Source: a bacterium (GTDB lineage Bacteria > Patescibacteriota > Minisyncoccia > Moranbacterales > UBA2206). From it: a DNA stretch of 44,435 nucleotides. The stretch is from positions 1 to 44,435 of the forward strand of contig JAKQLJ010000049.1 of assembly GCA_029567195.1 (NCBI GenBank), given 5' to 3'. Both the position numbers and the translations under genes were made by a program. Shown here piece after piece: positions 1-7,937 of the stretch (its first letter is position 1; every line of letters begins with the position of its first letter). The notes below the pieces were generated by a model. The model saw nothing but the letters and a program-made list of their open reading frames with translations. It made no database searches and was not told the DNA's origin.

Positions 1-166
1 TAACGGTGTTTATAAGATTAGGAATCAAATCATAACGTCTTTTTAACTGCACATCGATGTCACTCCATGCTTCCTCTACCCGGTTTTTGAGCTTGATAAG
101 GCCGTTATAGACAGCAATGACCCACAAAATGAGCACTACTACTATAATTAATAGTATCCACGCCAT
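1..166 (-). CDS. LemA family protein, N-terminal part (runs off the window edge)
   Basis: Reverse-strand translation from ATG at 166: [55 protein letters not shown], the LemA TM segment plus [23 protein letters not shown] motif. Not in the ORF track because it is truncated. Confidence 0.85.
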   Translation of the reverse strand, partial: MAWILLIIVVVLILWVIAVYNGLIKLKNRVEEAWSDIDVQLKRRYDLIPNLINTV

Positions 167-313
167 TTTTTTGTTTTCCGCCTATTCCCCTATTAGGCCG
201 GATTAATTTATTACTTATTAATACGCTTTAATTTTAACATTTTGGTCACATAAGGCAAATATCTGATATTTATGCTACAATGTTAATGTAAAATTTATTT
301 AAATAATAAAAAT

Positions 314-754
314 ATGATTAATATATCTTCTTTTTACATATTTTTAATTCCGATATTTGTTGGCGTTGTCGTGCAAGCCACTAAATTTGTTGTTTATTCT
401 TTTAAACACGGTTGGAATATCCGTTATGCCATGACCCACGGCCATATGCCTTCGGCCCATACCGGATTTATTACCGCCCTGGTGACTTCTGTCGGCTATT
501 ATGAAGGTGTTGATTCCGGCGCCTTTGCCGTAGCCGTAGCCGTAGCTATTATCGTTGTTGATGATGCCGCCCGACTTCGCGCTTATATGGGAGACCAGGG
601 AAGATATCTGAATATGCTTATAAGGCAACTAAATATAAATGAAGATCAATTTCCTCGCCTCAAGGAAAGGATGGGCCACCGGATTAGCGAAGTGATCATT
701 GGCGGAATTTATGGATTTCTCTTAACTATGGCTTTAATCAAATTACTGGCTTAA
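314..754 (+). CDS. Divergent PAP2 / acid phosphatase-vanadium haloperoxidase-related membrane protein (DUF212-like)
   Basis: QATKFVVYSFKHGWNIRYAMTHGHMPSAHTGFITAL...VDDAARLRAYMGDQ...LKERMGHRISEVIIGGIYG is typical of the family. Confidence 0.85.
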   Translation: MINISSFYIFLIPIFVGVVVQATKFVVYSFKHGWNIRYAMTHGHMPSAHTGFITALVTSVGYYEGVDSGAFAVAVAVAIIVVDDAARLRAYMGDQGRYLNMLIRQLNINEDQFPRLKERMGHRISEVIIGGIYGFLLTMALIKLLA

Positions 755-778
755 TTTTTATTAAATAAGCCGGTACTG

Positions 779-813
779 AAAATCCTCGTTTTTTACGAGG
801 ATTTTATTTTTTT
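779..813. terminator. Rho-independent terminator between convergent genes
   Basis: AAAATCCTCG-TTTTTTA-CGAGGATTTT followed by a T-rich tract. Confidence 0.8.
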
Positions 814-843
814 ATAAGTCCAACTTTTACTAATTACGCTTTG

Positions 844-2130
844 CTAATTACAATTCTTTAATTCTTCCAGTATCACCTTTTTATCATTCCAGGGAATCAT
901 TTTTGTTCCCACCATCATTGTTTCCTCCGCTCCTTTTCCGGTAACAGCAATAAAATCGCCAGCACTGGCCAATGCGAGAGCTTTTTTTATGGCTTCTCTT
1001 CTGTCTAAAATGCGCCAAAAATTTTCGCCTTCTTTTTTGTTTTTTATGCCGGCCGCCACTTCGTTAATAATTTGCATCGGATCTTCATTATACGGATCTT
1101 CATTGGTGACAATTATGAAATCGGCGTATTTATCGACAATTTCTCCCATCATCGGCCTTTTTCCTCGGTCTCGATCGCCGCAAGAGCCGAACACGGAAAT
1201 AATTCTTCCATCATTTTTTATCTGACTGATCAATCCGTAAAATTTCTCCAACGAATCCGGCGTTAACGCATAATCAATAATGATATTAAGATTTTTATCA
1301 TTTGGCACGCTTTCCATTCTGCCCGGAATGATTTTTATCTTTTCCAGGGATTTTGCCATATTTTCAAGGCTTATTTTTTCCGAAATTCCCACGGAAATAG
1401 CCGCCAGAGCATTCTCAATATTGAATTCTCCCGGGATATTAAGATGGAATTTTTCACCTTTTATTTCAAATTCCGATCCGCTTGTTGCCGTTTCTAAATT
1501 TTCCGCTTGAACTATTTTTATTCCTCCGCAATCAAATTTTGAGCAATCCATTTCTTTTTTGGTGTAGCCGTATTTTTCTTTTATTTTATATAGAAGATAA
1601 TCTCTTGGCTTCTCCATCTCCAAATTTACCACCGCCACCTTTGATTTTTCAAACAACCGGTATTTGGCCAGTCTGTATTCATCCATTGTTTCATGATAAT
1701 CCAAATGTTCTCTGGTCACATTGGTAATCACCGCTGTTTTATAATCCACACCCCAAACTCTATACTGATCCAGAGAATGAGATGAAGTTTCCAGCACCAG
1801 ATATTGGCATTTTTCTTCCACTGCTTTTTTAATGAATTTTTGAAGAGAAAAACTGCTGGTTGTCGTAAATTTTGTCTTATTAACCCACTCTTTTTCACCT
1901 AATTTAAAATTGATAGTGGAAGCCATCGCCACTTTTTTGCCCGCTTCTTCCAGAATTTTACTAATCATCTGGCAAGTGGTAGTTTTGCCGTTAGTTCCCG
2001 TTACGCCAATGACCGTTATTTTTTTGGAAGGAAAGCCATAAAAAACATTGGCCAAGACAGCTTGGAATAAGTGGTAGTAATTTTTGATTTTTTTCGGCAC
2101 AAATAATTTTATCTTTTGCATAAATTCCAA
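844..2130 (-). CDS. murE: Mur ligase family protein, MurE-like (UDP-MurNAc-tripeptide synthetase)
   Basis: GVTGTNGKTTT P-loop, TTSS..L, LETSSHSLDQ, NVTREHLDYHETMDEY, IIDYALTPDSLEKFY, FGSCGDRDRGKRPMMGEI, GKGAEE. Confidence 0.85.
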   Translation of the reverse strand: MEFMQKIKLFVPKKIKNYYHLFQAVLANVFYGFPSKKITVIGVTGTNGKTTTCQMISKILEEAGKKVAMASTINFKLGEKEWVNKTKFTTTSSFSLQKFIKKAVEEKCQYLVLETSSHSLDQYRVWGVDYKTAVITNVTREHLDYHETMDEYRLAKYRLFEKSKVAVVNLEMEKPRDYLLYKIKEKYGYTKKEMDCSKFDCGGIKIVQAENLETATSGSEFEIKGEKFHLNIPGEFNIENALAAISVGISEKISLENMAKSLEKIKIIPGRMESVPNDKNLNIIIDYALTPDSLEKFYGLISQIKNDGRIISVFGSCGDRDRGKRPMMGEIVDKYADFIIVTNEDPYNEDPMQIINEVAAGIKNKKEGENFWRILDRREAIKKALALASAGDFIAVTGKGAEETMMVGTKMIPWNDKKVILEELKNCN

Positions 2131-2155
2131 TGGTAAACTGAAAATGGAAGATATT

Positions 2156-3217
2156 TTATTTCACAAAACTTTTTACTCTTTGCAAAGCCCTGTATATCCT
2201 ATATTTTCCTGAATTTATTATAATATCGTAACTTCCCGGAAAATTTTTAGGCCTGGTGTTTGGCGAAAATCCCAACTTAAATCTGGTAATTCCCTTCCAT
2301 GTGTTTTGTGCTATGTGTTCCGAGCTATGTGATTTTATTCCTCCCAAATCATATTTCTCGCAACCCAATTTTTTAGCATCCTTGATTTGCTGCCATTGAA
2401 GGAGATATGGCGCCATAACGTTTCTGTATTCATCATCTGAAGCGCCATGAAGATAGATGCAGGTTTTATCATAAAATATTACAATATTGGCCGCAATAAC
2501 TTTCCCTTCATATTCGGCGGCATAAATTTTAAGCATTTCGCCGGGAATAATCTCTATCATTTTTCGATAGTAACTTTCCGGATGCACTGTTATTTTATTA
2601 CGTTTCGCCATTACTCTCGTCAGCCGCAAAAAATCATCTATATATTTATTGTTCATTGTTCCTTGTTCGCTGACCACCAAAACCCCCTTCTTTTCTGCCA
2701 GCCTTATGTTATACCGCGTCTTCGGTTTCATTCCAGCTAAAATTTCTTCTTCTGGTTTTGTGATATCAATAATAAAAAGCTCTTTCGGCTGCATATCATG
2801 CGGCGCTTTAGAAATTTCATATTTTGTATTCTTTTTTATCTCTTCCAGCATTTCTTTCGTTTCCGGATCAATTCGAATCCAGCCAGCCGAATTTTCCTTC
2901 GCTAAATCAATCAAACTCTCATACTGTTCATTGTTCATTGATCCTTGTTTATTGATTATTGGTCCTCGTGGGATATAAAAATATTTACCCACTATTGGAA
3001 GCTTATGTTCAATGACATTGGCCCAAAATTCAATTTCCCCTTCTCCCTTATAAGGAGAAGGTGCCCGAAGGGCGGATGAGGTAGAAAAAACATTATACGT
3101 CTTTCTCCCCACGCTTTCCTGAAACTTTCGCCATTCTTCGGATTGCAAAAAATCCCTTTCTAAGAATTTGGGACTTGAGGCTTTTTTTTGAAAATTATTT
3201 TTATTTATATCAGACAT
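2156..3217 (-). CDS. FemA/FemB/FemX-like peptidoglycan interpeptide-bridge aminoacyltransferase, with repeat-derived in-frame segments
   Basis: LQSEEWRKFQESVGRKTY..., EHKLPIVGKYFYIPRGPI, GMKPKTRYNIRLAEKKGV, YLHGASDDEYRNVMAPYLLQWQQIKDAKKLGCEKYDLGGI, WKGITRFKLGFSP. Confidence 0.9.
   Translation of the reverse strand: MSDINKNNFQKKASSPKFLERDFLQSEEWRKFQESVGRKTYNVFSTSSALRAPSPYKGEGEIEFWANVIEHKLPIVGKYFYIPRGPIINKQGSMNNEQYESLIDLAKENSAGWIRIDPETKEMLEEIKKNTKYEISKAPHDMQPKELFIIDITKPEEEILAGMKPKTRYNIRLAEKKGVLVVSEQGTMNNKYIDDFLRLTRVMAKRNKITVHPESYYRKMIEIIPGEMLKIYAAEYEGKVIAANIVIFYDKTCIYLHGASDDEYRNVMAPYLLQWQQIKDAKKLGCEKYDLGGIKSHSSEHIAQNTWKGITRFKLGFSPNTRPKNFPGSYDIIINSGKYRIYRALQRVKSFVK
2301..2335 (+). repeat. Heptad array, GTGNTAY-type, inside the FemAB-like CDS
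   Basis: GTGTTTT GTGCTAT GTGTTCC GAGCTAT GTGATTT. Confidence 0.8.
2647..2674 (+). repeat. Heptad array, YAYTGNT-type, inside the FemAB-like CDS
   Basis: TATTGTT CATTGTT CCTTGTT CGCTGAC. Confidence 0.8.
2922..2963 (+). repeat. Heptad array, YAYTGNT-type, inside the FemAB-like CDS
   Basis: TACTGTT CATTGTT CATTGAT CCTTGTT TATTGAT TATTGGT. Confidence 0.85.
3037..3083. repeat. REP-like palindromic element inside the FemAB-like CDS
   Basis: CCTTCTCC-cTTATAA-GGAGAAGG inverted repeat, then GCCCGAAGGGC hairpin and GGATGAGGTAG; translated as STSSALRAPSPYKGEGE. Confidence 0.75.
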
Positions 3218-3327
3218 TACTTATAAACTGAAATATTATTTATTATTTATCATCCCGGAATAATAATCATTCTAAGAAAATTTTATTTTTTTGTTCGTCA
3301 TCTTGAGGATGGCTTATTTCCATATTC

Positions 3328-3373
3328 GTCATCCAGAGGACTCCGACGTTACGTCGGAGGACGAAGGATCTAT
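3328..3373 (+). repeat. Palindromic element, left copy, flanking the GIY-YIG gene
   Basis: GTCATCCAGAGGA-[CTCCGACGT T ACGTCGGAG]-GACGAAGGATCTATT; perfect 9-bp stem at 3341-3359. Confidence 0.8.
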
Positions 3374-3390
3374 TTTGTTATTCAGCAGAC

Positions 3391-3672
3391 TTACAAACTA
3401 TTATATAAATCCAGCCATTCGGGATTTTCTTTTTCGATTAAATCTATTTTCTTTTTTCTAGACCAGCCCTTTAGTTCTTTTTCTCTTTTTATGGCAGTTG
3501 GCATATCTTCAATCAATTCATAATAAACCAGTTTATCTATATTATATTTTTTAGTAAAGCCTTCTATCAATTTTTCCTTGTGTTCCCAGACTCTTCTTCT
3601 AATATTGCTAGTCACGCCAATATATAAAGTCTTGGAATAATTTGTCATAATATAAATGCAAGGTTGCTTCAT
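3391..3672 (-). CDS. GIY-YIG nuclease family protein
   Basis: CIYIMTNYSKTLYIGVTSNIRRRVWEHKEKL...KYNIDKLVYYE...AIKREKELKGWSRKKKIDLIEKENPEW: single-domain GIY-YIG pattern. Confidence 0.95.
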   Translation of the reverse strand: MKQPCIYIMTNYSKTLYIGVTSNIRRRVWEHKEKLIEGFTKKYNIDKLVYYELIEDMPTAIKREKELKGWSRKKKIDLIEKENPEWLDLYNSL

Positions 3673-3699
3673 TGTTTTTGAGCTGAAAATAGCTCTCGG

Positions 3700-3739
3700 T
3701 AGATTCTTCGCATCGACTTTGGTCGATGCTCTGAATGAC
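3700..3739 (-). repeat. Palindromic element, right copy, inverted relative to the left copy
   Basis: Reverse complement reads GTCATTCAGA-[GCATCGAC CAAA GTCGATGC]-GAAGAATCTA; perfect 8-bp stem at 3710-3729. Confidence 0.8.
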
Positions 3740-3772
3740 GATCTGAATGACGAGAGGTAAGATTATTATTTT

Positions 3773-4357
3773 TTACTTCTTTCCCAAATTCTTGAGAGCC
3801 ATTTTTATTCTCGCCCCTAAATCTTTAATATCAGCCGGAACCGATTTTAGAGCGTCTCTTGCTTCCGTCACCGAATAGCCCATGGTCATCAACGCCTCCA
3901 CCGCATCAGAATCAGAGATCACTTCCTCTTTTTCTCCGCTTGTCATATCCGCCACTTTGTTTCTCAGCTCCAAAATGACCCTTTCGGCCGTTTTTTTGCC
4001 AATACCGGAAACACGCGTCAAAATTGACGGATCTTCGTTCAAAATGGCCGTTCTTATGGTTTTCGGAGCGGCAATGGACAAAATCCCCATGCCTGCCTTC
4101 GGGCCGATGCCGGAAATGGAAATTAGAAGCTCAAACATATCAAGTTCTTCCGGTGATAAAAAACCATACAGCGCCAGAGTGTCTTCTCGGACATAAGTGT
4201 GAATAAAAAACTCAACCGGTTCTTTACTGCTGCTCAGTCCTGCCACTTTGCCAAAAGTATAAACGCTTAAATATACCTTGTATCCGATGTTGTTAACGTC
4301 CAATACGGCATAGTTATCCCTTAAATATTCAATTTTGCCTCTTAGTTTAGCGATCAT
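3773..4357 (-). CDS. ruvA: Holliday junction branch migration protein RuvA
   Basis: MIAKLRGKIEYLRDNYAVLDVNNIGYKVYLS..., VREDTLALYGF, LLISISGIGPKAGMGILS, RVSGIGKKTAERVILELRNK. Confidence 0.97.
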   Translation of the reverse strand: MIAKLRGKIEYLRDNYAVLDVNNIGYKVYLSVYTFGKVAGLSSSKEPVEFFIHTYVREDTLALYGFLSPEELDMFELLISISGIGPKAGMGILSIAAPKTIRTAILNEDPSILTRVSGIGKKTAERVILELRNKVADMTSGEKEEVISDSDAVEALMTMGYSVTEARDALKSVPADIKDLGARIKMALKNLGKK

Positions 4358-4533
4358 ATTGATAATTCTATTCTAGCATTTTACTTTTTTTATTAAAAGC
4401 GTCAGCGACTTGCCAAAAAACGCAAGGCATGATAAAAGTAATAAGTATTAAATCACACTAACCAACGCGAATTTAACACTAATAATCACAAATAAATTTG
4501 AGAAAAATTAGTGTCAATTAGCGATTTATTCCC

Positions 4534-4803
4534 ATGCCAATCAAAAAATCCGCTAAGAAGTACATGCGCGTAACCGGACGCAAAACGGAAAAAAATCGAA
4601 AAATCCGAGGATCTTTTCGAAGCGCTATAAAAATGACCAAGGAAGCTGTGGCCAAGGGGGACGCAAAAGCCGCCCAGGAATCTTTGAAAAAAACCATGAA
4701 AGCGCTCGACAAAGCCGCCCAAAAGAAAGTCATCCATAAGAATACGGCAGCCAGGACAAAATCAAGATTGAACAAAACAGTGAAAGCTTTGGTAAAAAAA
4801 TAA
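4534..4803 (+). CDS. rpsT: 30S ribosomal protein S20
   Basis: MPIKKSAKKYMRVTGRKTEKNRKIRGSFRSAIK...KKTMKALDKAAQKKVIHKNTAARTKSRLNKTVK. Confidence 0.95.
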   Translation: MPIKKSAKKYMRVTGRKTEKNRKIRGSFRSAIKMTKEAVAKGDAKAAQESLKKTMKALDKAAQKKVIHKNTAARTKSRLNKTVKALVKK

Positions 4804-4820
4804 TTTTGTACCGAAAAACA

Positions 4821-4852
4821 AAAAAGCGCCCCGTTTTTCAGGAGCGCTTTTA
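4821..4852. terminator. Hairpin terminator downstream of rpsT (convergent with holA)
   Basis: AAAAAGCGC-CCCGTTTTTCAGGA-GCGCTTTT. Confidence 0.75.
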
Positions 4853-4868
4853 TATTTGCAAAATTTGT

Positions 4869-5834
4869 TTATATTTCTGCGATAAATTTATCCAGCGCTA
4901 ATTTTATATCTATCTTTCCGGTTTTTATCTCGGTGTCCAAATCTCCCAGTTTTTTATAAATATTTGTCAAATCAACTAAGCTAAAATTTCTGAGTTGCCC
5001 GAAACTTTTTTTGATAACAAAAGGATGAAGCTTGGTGATTTTTCCTATTTCATATTCATTCATATTTCTTTCCTTTAAATCGGCAACTTTTAACAAATTC
5101 CTGAACTGATAAAGAAACATTGAAAAAATATAAAAGGGATCTTCGCCCTGTTCCATATGCCGATAAAGAAGACTAAGCGCTTCTTTTTTATTTTTGTTAC
5201 CCAACGCATCAATGGTAAGAAAAATATTACTGCTGATATTAGCTTTTACCAGCATCTCCACGTCTTTTTCTCCTATCATCCGTCCGCTGGAAAAATTGAC
5301 TAATTTTTCCAATTCCCCGTCGAGAACATAAATATCATTGCCGGCAAAAGCCAGAAGAAGAGAAAGTGCGCCTTTGGAAATGCTCCCGTTTTTATTTTTC
5401 TCTTTTATTCTTTTAACAATCCATTGTTCAAGTTTCAGCCCGTTAAGTTTTTCAAATTCCTGTTTTTTGCTGTTTTCTGCTAGAAATTTAAACAGAACAT
5501 TGCTTTTTTTGGGCGCATTTTCTTCCCTAAAAACCAGCACCAGATCTGAATTAGCGATCACGCTTTCTTTATTTCTTTTTAAAAATTCAAGCAATTCTTT
5601 TTGATTTTCAGCTGCGCCGTTGGAAATGATATTTTCCACTATCACCAATCTTTTCGGCGCTAGCAAATTGGGCGTTCCTAAAACATTTATAATTTTTGAC
5701 GCCTGTGTTTTTTCTTCACAGTCAAAAGAAGACAAGCCCGAACCGGACTTGTCACTAGCTAAATATTTTTGTTTTATTTCTTTCAGTTTTTGGCGAGAAC
5801 GAAAAGTGTCCTCGCCGTATAAAAATATAACCAT
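4869..5834 (-). CDS. holA: DNA polymerase III subunit delta
   Basis: MVIFLYGEDTFRSRQKLKEIKQKY..., LFREEN, LLAFAGNDIYVLDGELEKL, FLTIDALGNKNKKEALSLLYRHMEQGEDPFYIFSMFLYQFRNLL. Confidence 0.93.
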   Translation of the reverse strand: MVIFLYGEDTFRSRQKLKEIKQKYLASDKSGSGLSSFDCEEKTQASKIINVLGTPNLLAPKRLVIVENIISNGAAENQKELLEFLKRNKESVIANSDLVLVFREENAPKKSNVLFKFLAENSKKQEFEKLNGLKLEQWIVKRIKEKNKNGSISKGALSLLLAFAGNDIYVLDGELEKLVNFSSGRMIGEKDVEMLVKANISSNIFLTIDALGNKNKKEALSLLYRHMEQGEDPFYIFSMFLYQFRNLLKVADLKERNMNEYEIGKITKLHPFVIKKSFGQLRNFSLVDLTNIYKKLGDLDTEIKTGKIDIKLALDKFIAEI

Positions 5835-5852
5835 CGGTCACATTTACGCTAA

Positions 5853-5908
5853 GTGTTATGTGCTATGTGTTACGTGTTATGTGATACGTGCTATGTGATA
5901 TGATTTAT
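5853..5908 (+). repeat. Heptad array, GTGNTAY-type, between holA and the DUF3048 gene
   Basis: GTGTTAT GTGCTAT GTGTTAC GTGTTAT GTGATAC GTGCTAT GTGATAT GATTTAT; reaches the DUF3048 stop codon (5905-5907). Confidence 0.9.
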
Positions 5909-6999
5909 GCCGCCGGCGTCCATCTGAGAGTTTGTCCCGGTTCTAAGACTTCCACCCAGATTTGTCCGGGAACAAATTTCACTTCTTGCCCGTTTTCATC
6001 AAGCATCATCAGTTTAGATTCTATTCTTGATTTATCCTTTTTCCAGGTACCCTTCATTTCCTTGCCATTCATATAATAGTAAGCTTCCCCGGAATCGGAA
6101 GTGTCATACCACGGATCTCCCAGTTGGACATTATTATATTGCCCTTCAATTTGTTCAGAGACCGCCATCAGAACCACCACATTTTTAGGAGCATGCCTCT
6201 TGCCATTATTCCTATCGGTGTCCGCCACATTGCCCCAAGTTCGAAGGTAAGTATTAGACTCTTTGTCATAATCGTATTCCGCTGCAAAAGGACCAGGAAA
6301 AGCTACCCGAAGATGACCGCCATTTCCCCTCTCTCCCGTTGCTGGCTCAGCCTGGTGGGGATAACCAGAAAATTTTCCTTCCATTCTATACCCAAAAGCC
6401 TTCGCTCCTTCGATGATTTTGGAAAATTTAGCATAGCCACTGTCAACTCCCCGAGACATTCCCTCTTTTCGGTAACAATAATTGACGGCTGATTTTCCGG
6501 CATCACCATTACAATTCATATTATCAATAATGCCGCTGTTTAATCTGTCTTTAAATTCAGGAATATCCGATCTTCCCCAGTGGACAAAAATGGCATCCAT
6601 TCCTTTAGCCAGATGAACAAAATCGTGACGAGCGCTTCTCATTGATCCGACATCATCCGGATCGCCGCAGACATAAACACCCATAAGCCTGGTAATGGTG
6701 GCGGTAATTACCGGCATTTCAATAACCATATCAGCATCGGAAAAACCGGCCGCTGGTCTTGCCGGAACATCAGCCGGCTGCATAACCGCAATTGGACGCC
6801 TGTTCCAATTGGAACAAGCAAGACCGGAAATAGGACTGACATCTCCAGTGTTAGCCGGCTCGGAACTTTCTTTGGCCGGATCTTTGTTAACATTTATCTG
6901 TTTGCCTGTTTTCGTTTCGGATCGGGAAAAATAATATATTCCCCCTCCCGCGATTATTGCCACAAGAAAAGCAATAAAAATTTTTTTTGAAACACTCAT
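5905..6999 (-). CDS. DUF3048 domain-containing (YerB-like) membrane-anchored protein
   Basis: N-terminal TM, RPIAVMQPADVPARPAAGFSDADMVIEMPV..TRLMGVY...VGSMRSARHDFVHLAKGMDAIFVHWGRSD...GQIWVEVLEPGQTLRWTP. Confidence 0.85.
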   Translation of the reverse strand: MSVSKKIFIAFLVAIIAGGGIYYFSRSETKTGKQINVNKDPAKESSEPANTGDVSPISGLACSNWNRRPIAVMQPADVPARPAAGFSDADMVIEMPVITATITRLMGVYVCGDPDDVGSMRSARHDFVHLAKGMDAIFVHWGRSDIPEFKDRLNSGIIDNMNCNGDAGKSAVNYCYRKEGMSRGVDSGYAKFSKIIEGAKAFGYRMEGKFSGYPHQAEPATGERGNGGHLRVAFPGPFAAEYDYDKESNTYLRTWGNVADTDRNNGKRHAPKNVVVLMAVSEQIEGQYNNVQLGDPWYDTSDSGEAYYYMNGKEMKGTWKKDKSRIESKLMMLDENGQEVKFVPGQIWVEVLEPGQTLRWTPAA

Positions 7000-7035
7000 G
7001 AGTTAGAAATTATTAATTATAAACTTTATTAAAAA

Positions 7036-7893
7036 TTATTTTTGACATTTTTCACAATAAAAAACACTTCTTCCTCCTAATTTTATTCGCTTCACTATTG
7101 TAGCACATTTTGGACATTTTTGTCTCTCCCTTCTATACACTTTTAAAGCTTTTTGAAAACTCCCCGGCGCGCCGGAAGTGTCACGATAATCGCTATCCGA
7201 TGTTCCTCGAAGTTTTATGGCCTTTTTTAGCACCCTAAAAACCGATCTATATATTTTTTTCTTTTCCCCTTCACCCAGATCGCCAACTGTTTTTACGGGA
7301 TCAATTCCGGCGTCATACAAAATTTCACTGCGATAGATATTGCCTATTCCGGCCATAAGATTTTGATCCATAAGGACAATCCCGATCGGCGCTTTTTTTC
7401 TTTTTCCCAAAATATCATCAAATTTCTTAAAAGTAAACTTCTTATCAAAAACATCCGTTCCGACAATTTTTATATCCTTATAATTTTTTATATTATTGGT
7501 TTCCAAAAGAACAATTTTGGCAAATTTGCGCATATCAGAAAATTCCAGAGTTTTATTTTTTCCCAACGTCCAAATGTGATGGATATATTGATTTACTTTG
7601 TCGGAAAAATATTTTTGAGATTTGAGATTTGAGATTTGAGATTTTACCAACAAGTGTCCTGTCATTTTGAGATGAATATAAATCGTTTTTCCGCCCGAGA
7701 GATCAATAAACATATTTTTTCCAATCCGATGAGCACCTAAAATTTTTCTTCCTGTTATTTCACTCTTAAACTTTTTTATAGTTGTATTTTTAACAGCGCT
7801 TGGCGTATCAGACCAAAAATCGGTGATGACGTCACCTTTTATTTTTTTGTTCAAATCATCAGTAATAGTTTGGACTTCTGGCAATTCCGGCAT
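7036..7893 (-). CDS. mutM: Formamidopyrimidine-DNA glycosylase
   Basis: MPELPEVQTITDDLNKKI, HLKMTGHL, DMRKFAKI, MAGIGNIYRSEILYDAGI, C-terminal CPKCATIVKRIKLGGRSVFYCEKCQK zinc finger. Confidence 0.97.
   Translation of the reverse strand: MPELPEVQTITDDLNKKIKGDVITDFWSDTPSAVKNTTIKKFKSEITGRKILGAHRIGKNMFIDLSGGKTIYIHLKMTGHLLVKSQISNLKSQKYFSDKVNQYIHHIWTLGKNKTLEFSDMRKFAKIVLLETNNIKNYKDIKIVGTDVFDKKFTFKKFDDILGKRKKAPIGIVLMDQNLMAGIGNIYRSEILYDAGIDPVKTVGDLGEGEKKKIYRSVFRVLKKAIKLRGTSDSDYRDTSGAPGSFQKALKVYRRERQKCPKCATIVKRIKLGGRSVFYCEKCQK
7617..7644 (+). repeat. Four perfect GAGATTT heptads inside mutM
   Basis: GAGATTT x4, translated on the minus strand as KSQISNLKSQ. Confidence 0.9.
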
Positions 7894-7897
7894 ATAT

Positions 7898-7937
7898 TAG
7901 CTTGCTAGTTAATTAGCTTTTTAGCTAATTAGTGCGC
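7898..7937 (+). repeat. Octad array at the 3' end of the four-helix-bundle gene
   Basis: TAGCTTGC TAGTTAAT TAGCTTTT TAGCTAAT TAGTGCGC (TAG every 8 bp); includes the gene's stop codon (7925-7927). Confidence 0.85.

Noticed and set aside
527-544. GCCGTA x3 microsatellite in the PAP2-like gene
   Set aside because: Short, in-frame hexamer encoding AVAVAV in a TM helix; unremarkable.
3234-3254. TATTATT TATTATT TATCATC as another heptad array
   Set aside because: Period fits but AT-rich low complexity makes chance too likely.
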